From the NCBI GenBank assembly GCA_902556265.1, contig CACDVM010000004.1:32001-96000 (forward strand): 64,000 bases of DNA, in the 5' to 3' direction. Numbering within the stretch: the stretch's first letter is position 1; each line of letters starts with the position of its first letter. A program made the translations under genes and the position numbers. Shown here one piece after another: positions 52,478 through 61,804 of this stretch. Under the pieces are notes generated by a model. It searched no databases. It saw only the letters and a program-made list of their open reading frames with translations, and was not told the DNA's origin. This DNA comes from an uncultured Pelagibacteraceae bacterium (GTDB taxonomy: Bacteria > Pseudomonadota > Alphaproteobacteria > Pelagibacterales > Pelagibacteraceae).

Positions 52478-53555
52478 AAAAATTGTGATTTTTATTCCAT
52501 CAATAGAATTTGGTGGTGTTGAAAAAAATCTATATATCTTAATTAATTATTTACAAAATTTTTATTCAAAAATTTTCATCGTGACTGCTTCAAAGATAAA
52601 TGAAAAGATTAATAAAAAAAAAGTAAAAATTATTAATCCTAGTTTTGATCATTGGAACTGTAAAAATAGATTTTTAAAAAGTTTAATGAGTCTATTTCTT
52701 ATTATAAAAAATTTTAAAAAAGAAGAAGTTATTATAATTTCATTTCAATCAAGTTTTTTTTCTATAATTGCTTCAAAGTTAATGGATTGGCCAATTATAA
52801 TAAGATTGAATACTTCACCTGAAAAATATATTAATAGTTATTTTAAATTTTTCTTATTTAAAGTATTGTATAATTTTAGTGATGAAATAATTGTAAATAG
52901 TTTTGAATTCAAAAAAAACCTAAAAAAAATTTTTAATTATAACTCAACAGTTATTTTAAATCCTTTAATTAAAAAGAAAATTAAAAATAAGAAAATTAAA
53001 TCGTTAAAAAAATTTAAAGGATTAAAAATAATTAATATTGCTCGACTTACAGATCAAAAAGATCATATTACATTGTTAGAGTCAATAAAAATGCTTGTAG
53101 AAAACAAAAAGATTAATTTAAAACTTTATATTATTGGCCAAGGTAAAAATTTCAATCTACTTCAAGATTTTATAAATAAAAATAATCTTAAAAAAAATAT
53201 CATTTTATTTGGTTATAAAGCAAATGCAGAGCAATATATAAAATATTTTGATTTATTTGTATTGTCCTCAAGATATGAGGGTTTACCAAATACTCTGATA
53301 GAGGCTCAGCTTTCAAAAGTGCCAATAATTTCTTCCGATTGTCCTTCTGGACCAAAAGAAATACTTCTTAATGGAAAACTTGGAATTTTGTTTAAAACAG
53401 GTGACTACAAAGATTTGTATAAAAAAATTTTACTTTTTAATCAAAATAAAATTAAATACCAAAAACAATCGTTATTGGCTCAAAAGTATTTAAAAAGATT
53501 TGATTATAAATCAAATTTGTCCAAATATTTAAAAATAATCGATAAATATATTTAA
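52452..53555 (+). CDS. Glycosyltransferase, GT4-type
   Basis: About 367 residues from ATG 52452. An in-frame ATG at 52413 would overlap the previous gene by 65 nt and adds only a non-conserved extension, so the later start is preferred. Acceptor loop FIPSIEFGGVEKNL, donor half INIARLTDQKDH and E-x7-E in SRYEGLPNTLIEAQLSK, followed by SSDCPSGPKEIL, a form common in GalNAc or glucosyl GT4 enzymes. Its end is one base from the next gene. Confidence 0.87.
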   Translation: MKLQKKENKKIVIFIPSIEFGGVEKNLYILINYLQNFYSKIFIVTASKINEKINKKKVKIINPSFDHWNCKNRFLKSLMSLFLIIKNFKKEEVIIISFQSSFFSIIASKLMDWPIIIRLNTSPEKYINSYFKFFLFKVLYNFSDEIIVNSFEFKKNLKKIFNYNSTVILNPLIKKKIKNKKIKSLKKFKGLKIINIARLTDQKDHITLLESIKMLVENKKINLKLYIIGQGKNFNLLQDFINKNNLKKNIILFGYKANAEQYIKYFDLFVLSSRYEGLPNTLIEAQLSKVPIISSDCPSGPKEILLNGKLGILFKTGDYKDLYKKILLFNQNKIKYQKQSLLAQKYLKRFDYKSNLSKYLKIIDKYI

Positions 53556-53556
53556 A

Positions 53557-54297
53557 TTGGAAAAAAAATTAAAAATATCAGTAATAACAGTCACAAAAAA
53601 TTCAGAAAAGTTTTTGAAAGAAAATTTAGAAAGTTTGGAAAAACAAATATATAAAAATTTTGAACATATAATAATTGATGGTAATTCAAGTGATGGCACT
53701 CTTAAAATAATAAAAGAAAATTCTAAGAATATACATTATTGGATAAGTGAAAATGATCTGGGACTATATGATGCTATGAATAAAGGTATAAAAGTAGCTA
53801 CAGGTGATATAATTGGCATCTTAAATTCTGATGACATATATTATCCAGAAGCCTTATCAATAGTGAATAATTATTTTTCTTCTAATCAGGATATTGATTT
53901 TTTATTTGGGTCTGTGCATAAACATAAATTAATGTATGGTTTTTATCCTAAAAAAATAAAATGGACTTTTGGTTTTTATACCACTCATTCTGTGGGTTTT
54001 TTCATAAGGAAATCATCGCAATTAAAATTAGGTTTTTATGATATTCAATACAAATATTCAGCAGACTATGACTTATTTTACAGAATGATTGTTAAAAATA
54101 AATTTAAAGGTATATCCACCAAAAAAAATGAAATTCTTGGAAAATTTAGAGATGGAGGACTTTCATCAAGAATTAAATATTTAGATTTTTTAAATGAAAA
54201 CTCAAGAATTAGAATTAATAATGGACAAAATAAGTTTATAGTTTACACAATTTTTCTATTGAGAATTTTAAGAAATTTTAAAAGATTGTTTAATTAG
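53557..54297 (+). CDS. Glycosyltransferase, GT2-type
   Basis: 246 residues starting with TTG 53557. ISVITVTKNSEKFLKENL, then IIDGNSSDGTLKII (about 37-50), DLGLYDAMNKGI and ILNSDDIYYPE (DxD equivalent, about 90), typical of WcaA-like GT2 enzymes that add hexose or amino sugars. One base after the previous gene and 3 nt before the next. Single-domain, no membrane helix. Confidence 0.87.
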   Translation: MEKKLKISVITVTKNSEKFLKENLESLEKQIYKNFEHIIIDGNSSDGTLKIIKENSKNIHYWISENDLGLYDAMNKGIKVATGDIIGILNSDDIYYPEALSIVNNYFSSNQDIDFLFGSVHKHKLMYGFYPKKIKWTFGFYTTHSVGFFIRKSSQLKLGFYDIQYKYSADYDLFYRMIVKNKFKGISTKKNEILGKFRDGGLSSRIKYLDFLNENSRIRINNGQNKFIVYTIFLLRILRNFKRLFN

Positions 54298-54300
54298 ATT

Positions 54301-55074
54301 GTGTCTACTCGTCCTTTAATAAGTATAGTTATTCCTTATCATAAAAAAAAAAGATATTTTTCATCAACAATAAAATCTATATCCGCACAAACATTTAAAA
54401 ATTTTGAAATTGTATTGATTTATGATGACACAAATTATGATGAATTAAATTTTGTGAAAAAAACACTTTTTGAAATACCAAAAAAAAAAATTATAATGAA
54501 TAAAAAAATTTTAGGACCAGGGGAGTCAAGAAATAAAGCAATTTCAAAATCTAGAGGAAAATTTATTGCTTTTTGTGATGCTGATGATGTCTGGAATAGA
54601 AATAAGCTTAAGACACAAATAGATTTTATGAAAAAAAAAAGAATCGAATTTTGTCATTCTAGTTACTATATTATTGACTCACAAAATAAAAAAATCGGAA
54701 GTTTTGATATTACAAAAAAAATTTCTCACAAAGATCTTTTAAAAAGTTGTGATATAGGTTTGTCTTCTGTTGTAGTAAGTAAAAAATTGATTAATAAAAA
54801 AAAAAATTTTTGCAAATTAAGAACCAAAGAGGATTATTTTTTATGGCTTCAAATTATAAAGAAAATAAAACTTATTCATGGATTAAATAAATATCTAGTA
54901 TCTTGGAGATATAATAAAGGATCTTTATCAGATTCATTAAAGCAAAAATTAGTAGATGCGTTTAGATTATATCATTTTTATGAAAAATATAATATTTTGA
55001 TTTCTTTTTTTTATGTAATAAGACTATCTTATTACGCATTTAAAAAAAAATTAAAGATTTACAATATATTATGA
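54301..55074 (+). CDS. Glycosyltransferase, GT2-type
   Basis: 257 residues from GTG 54301. ISIVIPYHKKKRYFSSTIKS, LGPGESRNKAISKSRG and FCDADDVWNRNKLK (DADD, about 91-94) give a clear GT-A family 2 enzyme. The order and the short C-terminal tail are similar to many O-antigen transferases. Overlaps the next gene by 4 nt. Confidence 0.87.
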   Translation: MSTRPLISIVIPYHKKKRYFSSTIKSISAQTFKNFEIVLIYDDTNYDELNFVKKTLFEIPKKKIIMNKKILGPGESRNKAISKSRGKFIAFCDADDVWNRNKLKTQIDFMKKKRIEFCHSSYYIIDSQNKKIGSFDITKKISHKDLLKSCDIGLSSVVVSKKLINKKKNFCKLRTKEDYFLWLQIIKKIKLIHGLNKYLVSWRYNKGSLSDSLKQKLVDAFRLYHFYEKYNILISFFYVIRLSYYAFKKKLKIYNIL

Positions 55075-55739
55075 TTGATATTACTTTAGTTATACCTGCC
55101 AAAAATGAGTCAGAGTCTCTCCCGGCAGTTTTAGAAGAATTAAGTAAATTTAATGTAAAAAAAATAGTAGTCATGTCAGAAAATGATTTAGATACTTTTA
55201 ATTCAATTAAGAAATATAATGAACAAATTATTTATCAAAAAGGTAAAGGATTTGGAAATGCGTTAAGAACCGGAATCAATTCAGTTGAAACTCAGTTTTT
55301 TTGTGTCTTTAATGCTGATGGATCTTTTAATCCTATTGATTTAAAGGCTTTGAGAAAAAAATTACTGGATGGTGCAGATTTTGTATTTAGTTCAAGATAT
55401 TTAAAAGATGGTGGGAGTGATGATGATACTATTATCACTTATATAGGAAATTATTTTTTTACAAATTTATGTAATATCTTATTTAGATTAAATATTTCAG
55501 ATGTTCTGTACACATATGTTATGGGATCAACAAAAGCATTTAAAAGTCTTAATATGAAATATGATGATTTTTCATTTTGTGTAGAATTACCAATTAAGGC
55601 TAAAAACAAGAATTTTGTCTTAACTGACCACCCAAGTTTTGAAAGATCAAGAATAGGAGGGGTAAAAAAAGTAAATGAATTTAAGGATGGTTTTTTGATT
55701 CTTATTTCTATATTAAAGCTTTTAATATTTAAAAAATGA
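55071..55739 (+). CDS. GT2 family polyprenyl-phosphate-type glycosyltransferase
   Basis: 222 residues. ITLVIPAKNESESLPAVLEEL start, QKGKGFGNALRTGI and VFNADGSFNPIDL (DAD-like ADG, about 81-83), SSRYLKDGG as in DPM1-like enzymes. Smaller than the GT2 at 42254 and with ADG rather than DAD, so donor may differ. Overlaps its neighbours by 4 nt on both sides, within one operon with gmd. Confidence 0.82.
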   Translation: MIDITLVIPAKNESESLPAVLEELSKFNVKKIVVMSENDLDTFNSIKKYNEQIIYQKGKGFGNALRTGINSVETQFFCVFNADGSFNPIDLKALRKKLLDGADFVFSSRYLKDGGSDDDTIITYIGNYFFTNLCNILFRLNISDVLYTYVMGSTKAFKSLNMKYDDFSFCVELPIKAKNKNFVLTDHPSFERSRIGGVKKVNEFKDGFLILISILKLLIFKK

Positions 55740-56791
55740 AAAAAAAAGTTGCCTTAATAACTGGTATTACTGGTCAAGATGGTTCGTATCTTGCAGAACT
55801 TTTATTAAAAAAAAATTATAAAGTTCATGGAGTGATTAGAAAATCCTCATCTTTTAATACATCAAGAATAGATCATATATATGTTGATCCCCACAACAAA
55901 ACAAATTTTTTTCTTCATTATGGCGATTTAACAGATAGCAATAGTATTTATAATATTATTAACAAAATAAAACCAACAGAAGTTTATAATTTAGGAGCAC
56001 AAAGTCATGTTGGTGTATCTTTTGAAAATCCTGAATATACCTCAGAAGTTTCCGGTATAGGTACTCTAAGATTGTTAGAGGCTATAAGATTTTTAAATAT
56101 GAAAAACGTCAAGTTTTATCAGGCAAGCACATCTGAACTTTTTGGAGAAACCTATAATAAAAATATTTTCGATGAAAATTCAAAATTTCATCCAAAATCT
56201 CCGTATGGAGTAGCAAAACTTTATTCGTATTGGATTACATCTGTTTATAGAGAGTCTTATGGAATTTTTGCTTCAAATGGCATCCTCTTTAATCATGAAA
56301 GCCCCAGAAGAGGTGAAACATTTGTAACAAGAAAAATAACAAGATTTTTGACAAGAAAAAAACTTGGGTCAAAAGAAATTTTATATTTGGGAAATCTTAA
56401 TGCAAAAAGAGATTGGGGACATGCGGCAGATTATGTTGAGATGCAATGGAGAATCTTACAACAAAAAAAACCTGATGATTTCGTGGTAGCCACAGGTCAA
56501 ACTCATAGTGTAAGACAATTTATAGACATAGCTGCAAAACTTTTAAATATGAAAATAGTATGGAGAGGACAAGGCTTGAATGAAAAGGCATTTTTAATAA
56601 ATGGTAAAAAGAAAGAACTTATTATTAAAATAGATAAAAAATACTTTAGACCTAATGAAGTTCACTATTTAAAAGGAAATGCAAAAAAAGTATTTAGCAA
56701 AATTAACTTTAAACCCAAGTTTTCATTTAGAGATTTGGTTTCTGATATGATTAAAAGCGATCTAGAACTAGCAAAGATTGAGCAAAATTAG
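55736..56791 (+). CDS. gmd: GDP-mannose 4,6-dehydratase
   Basis: 351 residues, normal Gmd size. GITGQDGSYLAELLL NAD loop (10-24), YGDLTDSNS, NLGAQSHVGVSFE, catalytic Thr in QASTSELFG and Tyr-x3-Lys in PYGVAKLYS, then FNHESPRRGETFVTRKI and RDWGHAADYVE, all Gmd hallmarks. Converts GDP-mannose to GDP-4-keto-6-deoxymannose, the substrate of the Fcl-like enzyme at 45152. No mannose-1-phosphate guanylyltransferase is in the window. Confidence 0.95.
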   Translation: MKKKVALITGITGQDGSYLAELLLKKNYKVHGVIRKSSSFNTSRIDHIYVDPHNKTNFFLHYGDLTDSNSIYNIINKIKPTEVYNLGAQSHVGVSFENPEYTSEVSGIGTLRLLEAIRFLNMKNVKFYQASTSELFGETYNKNIFDENSKFHPKSPYGVAKLYSYWITSVYRESYGIFASNGILFNHESPRRGETFVTRKITRFLTRKKLGSKEILYLGNLNAKRDWGHAADYVEMQWRILQQKKPDDFVVATGQTHSVRQFIDIAAKLLNMKIVWRGQGLNEKAFLINGKKKELIIKIDKKYFRPNEVHYLKGNAKKVFSKINFKPKFSFRDLVSDMIKSDLELAKIEQN

Positions 56792-56797
56792 TTTTTG

Positions 56798-57823
56798 ATG
56801 CTAATTAATATCAAGTTTTTAATAATTTTTTTTTTAATATTTGGGTTAAATTTTTTTTTTAGTAAACTTAATTTTTTAAAAGATAAAAAAAGTGTTTTTA
56901 AACATAAAAATTTAATAAGCAAAAGTATTATACCCCCTTTTTCAGGAGGCTTACTTTTGATAATTTCAATTTTAATTTTCATACCTAATGAATTTTTTAC
57001 TTTTAAACTATTTTTATTTTTAGTTTTTTTAATTGGTTTTTTTTCAGATTTGAATTTTTTAAAATCTCCCAATCTAAGATTTTTATTTCAAATAATTACT
57101 GTGGTTATTTTTGTGTATATTTTAAATATTAATATTTCTTCAATTAGGTTAGAAAATATTGATTTATTATTGGAACACAATTTTTTTAATTTATTATTTA
57201 CAACTTTTTGCATTTTAATAATTGTAAATGGGACAAATTTCATAGACGGAGTAAATACTTCAGTTATAGGATACTATCTTATTTCATTAATATTTATTTC
57301 TTACCTTATGCAAAATTTTAGTATGACCGATTTAACTCTGGAACATTTAAATTTGATAATATTTGCTTTAATATGTCTTTTTATTTTAAATTTCTTTGAA
57401 CTTCTTTACTTGGGTGATAGTGGGGCATATTTAATCTCATTATTTACTGGAATTATACTAATAAATATTGCTAATCAAAATCCATTAATTTCACCTTATT
57501 ATATCGCTAATTTATTATGGTACCCTGCTTATGAAATTCTATTTTCAATGATTAGAAAAATTAAAAATAAAAAATCTGCATTTAATCCTGATAATGGTCA
57601 TTTGCATCAACTTTTATATCTTAATATGGAAGTTTATTTTGATAATAAAAGAATAAGCAATACTTTGACAGGATGTATTATAAATTTATACCATCTAATT
57701 TTTATGTTTATAGTTTCAATAGATTATTCAAACACAAAATATCAGGTATTGATGATAATTTTATCAGTTTTAATTTACAATTTGACTTATTTTATCTTAA
57801 AAAAAAGAATTGAAAAAATATAA
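56798..57823 (+). CDS. WecA/MraY-family polyprenyl-phosphate glycosyl-1-phosphate transferase
   Basis: About 341 residues, ATG 56798 preferred over TTG 56795. Roughly ten membrane segments. The catalytic loops are visible: PFSGG with the following cytoplasmic loop, VNGTNFIDGVNT (about 140-151, the NxxNxxDG site), LYLGDSGAYL (Asp for metal) and DNGHLHQLL near residue 265 (the H-x-H nucleotide loop). Transfers HexNAc-1-phosphate to undecaprenyl phosphate and so starts a lipid-linked glycan. The initiating enzyme of the second cluster. Confidence 0.9.
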   Translation: MLINIKFLIIFFLIFGLNFFFSKLNFLKDKKSVFKHKNLISKSIIPPFSGGLLLIISILIFIPNEFFTFKLFLFLVFLIGFFSDLNFLKSPNLRFLFQIITVVIFVYILNINISSIRLENIDLLLEHNFFNLLFTTFCILIIVNGTNFIDGVNTSVIGYYLISLIFISYLMQNFSMTDLTLEHLNLIIFALICLFILNFFELLYLGDSGAYLISLFTGIILINIANQNPLISPYYIANLLWYPAYEILFSMIRKIKNKKSAFNPDNGHLHQLLYLNMEVYFDNKRISNTLTGCIINLYHLIFMFIVSIDYSNTKYQVLMIILSVLIYNLTYFILKKRIEKI

Positions 57824-57842
57824 AATTTAAAATTTAAAAACT

Positions 57843-59087
57843 TTATAATATAAAAGTTTTCCCAATAGCCATTAAATAAAATATAAAAAAGTATGAAAAT
57901 ATAAAAAAAAAGTTTTTGTAATTAAATTTCAAAATTGAATTATTTAAAAGCTTATTTTTAAACAATAAAGATATTAAAATTAATAACAATGGATCATATG
58001 TTTCATGGTAAACAACTCCATCAATTTCTAATGCAAAAAGAGATATAATTAAGACAGTATCTAAACTTTTAAACTTTTTTCGTTTATCAAAAAATAAAAA
58101 ATAGAATATCAAAATTAATATTGAGGCAATTAGATAATAAATTAAGTAATTATCAAATATTAACTTTGAAAATTTTAAAATTACACCTCCCGAATAATTT
58201 CTATCATATTCAAAGAAAAAAAATAATGTTAGGAATGATACTGTTAGAAAAAAAAAATATTTTAAGTTCAGAATTTTTGTTCTTAATAATTTAAAATCTT
58301 TTATTATAAAGGGTATGAAATAAAACATCATAACTGAAATACTTAAACTCAAAACCGTAACTATATTTTCTCGAAATAGATAGCTCTGAGCCCATTTATT
58401 AATATCTAATATAAAGACATAATAAAACGCTGGACTTGCAAGTATAAAATTTAAAAAAATATACCAGCCTATGTTTTTAATAGACTTTAAATTATCAAAA
58501 AAATTTAAAAAAAAATAAATAGAAAAAATAGAATAAATTGGCCTGAAATAAGAAGCAAGAGCTAAAAAAAAGGTGCAAAGTAAAATATTTTGAAGTTTAT
58601 CTCTAGATTTTTCAAATTTAATAAAAAATAAAATTGATAAACTTAAAAATATTAAAGAAAAAATATTGTCATCTATCCATATTGAACCAGAACGAAAATA
58701 TGGTGAAATAAAAATTAAGGATGGTAAAAGAATTTTTGAGTCAATATTTTTTAAATTATATTTATATTTTAGAGACAAACCCCAGATAATAGGTAACAAC
58801 AAGCAAATGTGTAAACTTATGAATCTATATAATTCTTGATTAATAAAAATCTTTTCTAAAACTACAATATAAACTATAAATAATGGAGAATGAGGCACAT
58901 AATAAACATCGTAATTCAATAATCCATACAAAACTCCTTGTTGGAATAAATTTTCTATAAGCCAGTGGTGTAAATCATAATCTTTTTTAAAACCACCTGC
59001 AAAATCTTCGTTAAGATAAAAACCTAAAACAAGAGATATGTATAAAAAGAAATAAAAAAATATTATTTTGTTTTTTGTAATTTTCAT
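57843..59087 (-). CDS. Polytopic membrane protein, possible GT-C glycosyltransferase
   Basis: 414 residues with about ten membrane segments. The first extramembrane loop holds KKDYDLHHWLIENLF and a later YVPHSPLF; acidic residues in the first loop of such proteins are the catalytic mark of GT-C enzymes that use polyprenyl-phosphate sugars. Several RPIYS/YRFIS turns. No family name is certain. The lipid-P-sugar synthase-like GT2 at 42254 could feed it. Overlaps the next minus-strand gene by 4 nt. Confidence 0.5.
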   Translation of the reverse strand: MKITKNKIIFFYFFLYISLVLGFYLNEDFAGGFKKDYDLHHWLIENLFQQGVLYGLLNYDVYYVPHSPLFIVYIVVLEKIFINQELYRFISLHICLLLPIIWGLSLKYKYNLKNIDSKILLPSLIFISPYFRSGSIWIDDNIFSLIFLSLSILFFIKFEKSRDKLQNILLCTFFLALASYFRPIYSIFSIYFFLNFFDNLKSIKNIGWYIFLNFILASPAFYYVFILDINKWAQSYLFRENIVTVLSLSISVMMFYFIPFIIKDFKLLRTKILNLKYFFFLTVSFLTLFFFFEYDRNYSGGVILKFSKLIFDNYLIYYLIASILILIFYFLFFDKRKKFKSLDTVLIISLFALEIDGVVYHETYDPLLLILISLLFKNKLLNNSILKFNYKNFFFIFSYFFIFYLMAIGKTFIL

Positions 59088-59950
59088 TTTTTATAAAAGT
59101 CAATTTTTTTGAATACAAATGGTCCTAATAATCTTCCATAAGATCTATTAATAAAATTTATTGATTTGTTGATTTTTATTAAAAATAAACTCATTAAAAA
59201 ATAAATTAAACATTTAATATAATTAATAAAAAGTCCTAAGAATGTACCATATAATTTTTTATCTATATAATATCCTATTACACCTAAACGAAAACTTCTC
59301 TCTTTAATCCATTGAATATTTAATCGATGTTTATGTGATTTTTCAACTACTCGTAATTTTTTAGACCAGAGAATTTGGTACCCTCTTTTTTTTAATCTTG
59401 AAAAAAATAATTGATCTTCACCCATGCCAAATTTATTTAAGGCAGTATCAAAAAAAATATTTTCATCAATTAAAATTTTCTTTTTTATTACAACGTTGTT
59501 TGTTGCGGCCCATTTTACTGATATTAGATCTTTATTATATTTTTTTTCAAAAAAATCTTCATTTTGATTGTTGTGTATTTGAGGCCCTGTAATTACTTCT
59601 ATTTCATTCTCTTGAGTTAATCTTTGAAAATTTATGAACCATTTTTTATCAACAATACAATCATCATCAAAAAAAGTTACATATTCACAATTAATTTTTT
59701 TAACTTCTTTGAGGCACTTATTTCTTGCATATACAATACCTCTTTTCTTTTCATTGTAATGGAAAACTGAAAATTTAAATTTTTTTTTAAAATTTTTAAC
59801 GACAATCTTTGACTCATAATTCGTTGTGTTATCTACAATCAAAAATTCAATTTCAATGTTACCAGGAATGAATATACTTTGAAACTTTTTCAAACATTTA
59901 ATTAGTTCAATATTTCTTTTATATGTGCAAATGCAAATTAATATTTTCAT
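59084..59950 (-). CDS. Glycosyltransferase, GT2-type
   Basis: 288 residues. ICICTYKRNIELIKCLK, VDNTTNYESK, KRGIVYARNKCL and FFDDDCIVDKKW (DDD, about 96-98) then KFGMGEDQLFFSR, typical of GT2 enzymes related to rhamnosyl or galactosyl transferases. The C-terminal 60 residues include one or two hydrophobic segments. Operon of four minus-strand genes. Confidence 0.87.
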   Translation of the reverse strand: MKILICICTYKRNIELIKCLKKFQSIFIPGNIEIEFLIVDNTTNYESKIVVKNFKKKFKFSVFHYNEKKRGIVYARNKCLKEVKKINCEYVTFFDDDCIVDKKWFINFQRLTQENEIEVITGPQIHNNQNEDFFEKKYNKDLISVKWAATNNVVIKKKILIDENIFFDTALNKFGMGEDQLFFSRLKKRGYQILWSKKLRVVEKSHKHRLNIQWIKERSFRLGVIGYYIDKKLYGTFLGLFINYIKCLIYFLMSLFLIKINKSINFINRSYGRLLGPFVFKKIDFYKK

Positions 59951-59957
59951 AAATAAT

Positions 59958-61088
59958 TTAATTTAGAATATTGTTTATTTTTTTAAAATGTTGAAATTGT
60001 GTAAATTTTTTAAGATTTTTTTTTAATAAGATTTTCTTTTTTAATAAAATGTTTTTATCTTCATTTAAAAAAACTTCGAATTTTTTTAACAAATCATTTA
60101 AATCATCATTTTTAAATAAAAAACCATTATTTCCAATAATTTCATCTGGACCATTAGGGCAGTCGCTAGAAATTATAGCTGTATTTGAAATACCAGCTTC
60201 TACAATTACAAATCCAGGATCTTCCCATAGTGATGTGAGGATAAAACATTCTGCATTTACCAAAAATTTAAACACATTTTCTTGTTGGCCTAAGAAATGA
60301 ACTCGATCACTAATTTTTAGTTTTTTAACCATTCTTTTTAATTTGATTTCATCTTCACCTACCCCTAAAATAACTAAATCATAATTTTTGTTTCTTATCT
60401 TTTCAAAAAATCTTACAAGTAATTGAAAATTTTTTTGTTTAGTTAACCTTCCAATACTTATTATAAATTTTTTATTTTTTAATATATCAAAATTTAAATT
60501 TTCCCGCTTTTTCTCTCTTAAATTTGATAAATCAATTATAGGATCGTAAAGTACTTCTAATTGATCTTCTTTAAAAATATTTTTTTTTTTTAAATAATTA
60601 TAAGTTTTAAGAGTTGGACAAGTTATTTTAAATAAATTTTTAGAGAATATTTTCCAAAATAAGTATCTTAAAAAATTTATTTTTGGTAAACCGGATATTC
60701 TAAGTATTATTTTAGTTTTTTTATTAAAAAATATACTCAAGAAGATTGGAAGCGATGTCATCAAATGTATAATTAAATAATTTGGTGTTTTTTGATTAAT
60801 TAATTTAATTAAGCTGAAGAAATTCCAAAAAAAAATAATTATGTATGAAATTCTGCTTTTTAAAAAACTATTTTTAGGCAAATAATTAATCAACTTAACT
60901 TTATTTAATTTCAAGATATCAATTTGTGGTTTTATTAAGTTTTTACAGGAGTCCCATTCACCAATAGAATCTATTAAAGCAACTTCAACCTTTTTTTTTG
61001 AGAACTTGGTAATTGCTTCAGCAGATTTTATAACAGCTTTAATTGTAGCTATATTTGTAAAAAACGGAGACCAATAATAAATTTTCAT
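59958..61088 (-). CDS. Glycosyltransferase, GT4-type
   Basis: 376 residues. YYWSPFFTNIATIKAVIKSA start, hydrophobic patch about 80-120 suggesting membrane association, donor half ISIGRLTKQKNF, GVGEDEIKLK and the E-x7-E motif in LWEDPGFVIVEAGISN, SSDCPNGPDEII. Overlaps the methyltransferase gene upstream by 4 nt. Confidence 0.87.
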   Translation of the reverse strand: MKIYYWSPFFTNIATIKAVIKSAEAITKFSKKKVEVALIDSIGEWDSCKNLIKPQIDILKLNKVKLINYLPKNSFLKSRISYIIIFFWNFFSLIKLINQKTPNYLIIHLMTSLPIFLSIFFNKKTKIILRISGLPKINFLRYLFWKIFSKNLFKITCPTLKTYNYLKKKNIFKEDQLEVLYDPIIDLSNLREKKRENLNFDILKNKKFIISIGRLTKQKNFQLLVRFFEKIRNKNYDLVILGVGEDEIKLKRMVKKLKISDRVHFLGQQENVFKFLVNAECFILTSLWEDPGFVIVEAGISNTAIISSDCPNGPDEIIGNNGFLFKNDDLNDLLKKFEVFLNEDKNILLKKKILLKKNLKKFTQFQHFKKINNILN

Positions 61089-61747
61089 TTTTGAATTATA
61101 AAAAAGAAACCAATTGGATATATTTCTTTTAATTTAGTTTTCACAAAAGCTTGAATAATTAAATCTAAAAAAAAAGAAATTACTAATATTATTTCTTTTA
61201 TAATTGGAAGAAATTTTAGATATGGGCTTATTAAGCTAAAACTTGATACAAAGGGACCAAATCCAAGCGATTCTACTTTTAGTTTTTTAAACTTTTTTGA
61301 TAATTTTTTATAATAAAAATCTTTTGTAAATCTAAAATAATCGTTTGGAGCACCATGGACTTGGTAAATAAATGGAGTAGAACCGATCAAAAAGCCACTG
61401 TTTTTTAAAATTTTATTTATCTCATTAAATGCAATATTTGTATCATGTAGATGTTCCAAAACATTAAATATTATTACATTATTAAATTCATTTTTTTTTA
61501 CTTTAAGTTTTTTTGTTAAGTCAAGTTTAGTATAATTTTTACCTATATGATTATAAGTATTCGAATAAAAAAAATTAGATTTTCCTTTAAAAAAATTACT
61601 GAAATTTTTTTTTTGATTTTTGTATGCTCCAAATTCAATTGATTTTCCTTTTAAATAGATATTTTTACATTCAATAATTTGGTATGCTCTCAATAAAGAA
61701 TAACCTTTAAAATTTAAGAAAATTAGGTTTAAAAATTTTTTAATCAT
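61085..61747 (-). CDS. Class I SAM methyltransferase (Methyltransf_11-like)
   Basis: 220 residues. The motif I region is weak (KSIEFGAYKNQK around 34-45), but VIIFNVLEHLHDTNIAFNEI (about 90-109) and KNSGFLIGSTPF (about 118-129) are the post-II and post-III parts of ubiquinone/menaquinone-type methyltransferases, and the FRFTKDFYYKKL segment fits. Opens the minus-strand operon 61747 to 57843. Probable methylation of a glycan or lipid-linked sugar. Confidence 0.75.
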   Translation of the reverse strand: MIKKFLNLIFLNFKGYSLLRAYQIIECKNIYLKGKSIEFGAYKNQKKNFSNFFKGKSNFFYSNTYNHIGKNYTKLDLTKKLKVKKNEFNNVIIFNVLEHLHDTNIAFNEINKILKNSGFLIGSTPFIYQVHGAPNDYFRFTKDFYYKKLSKKFKKLKVESLGFGPFVSSFSLISPYLKFLPIIKEIILVISFFLDLIIQAFVKTKLKEIYPIGFFFIIQK

Positions 61748-61804
61748 TGAATTTTTTATTTTTAATAAGATAAGCTATATATATATATTCTAATTTAATT
61801 ATTT

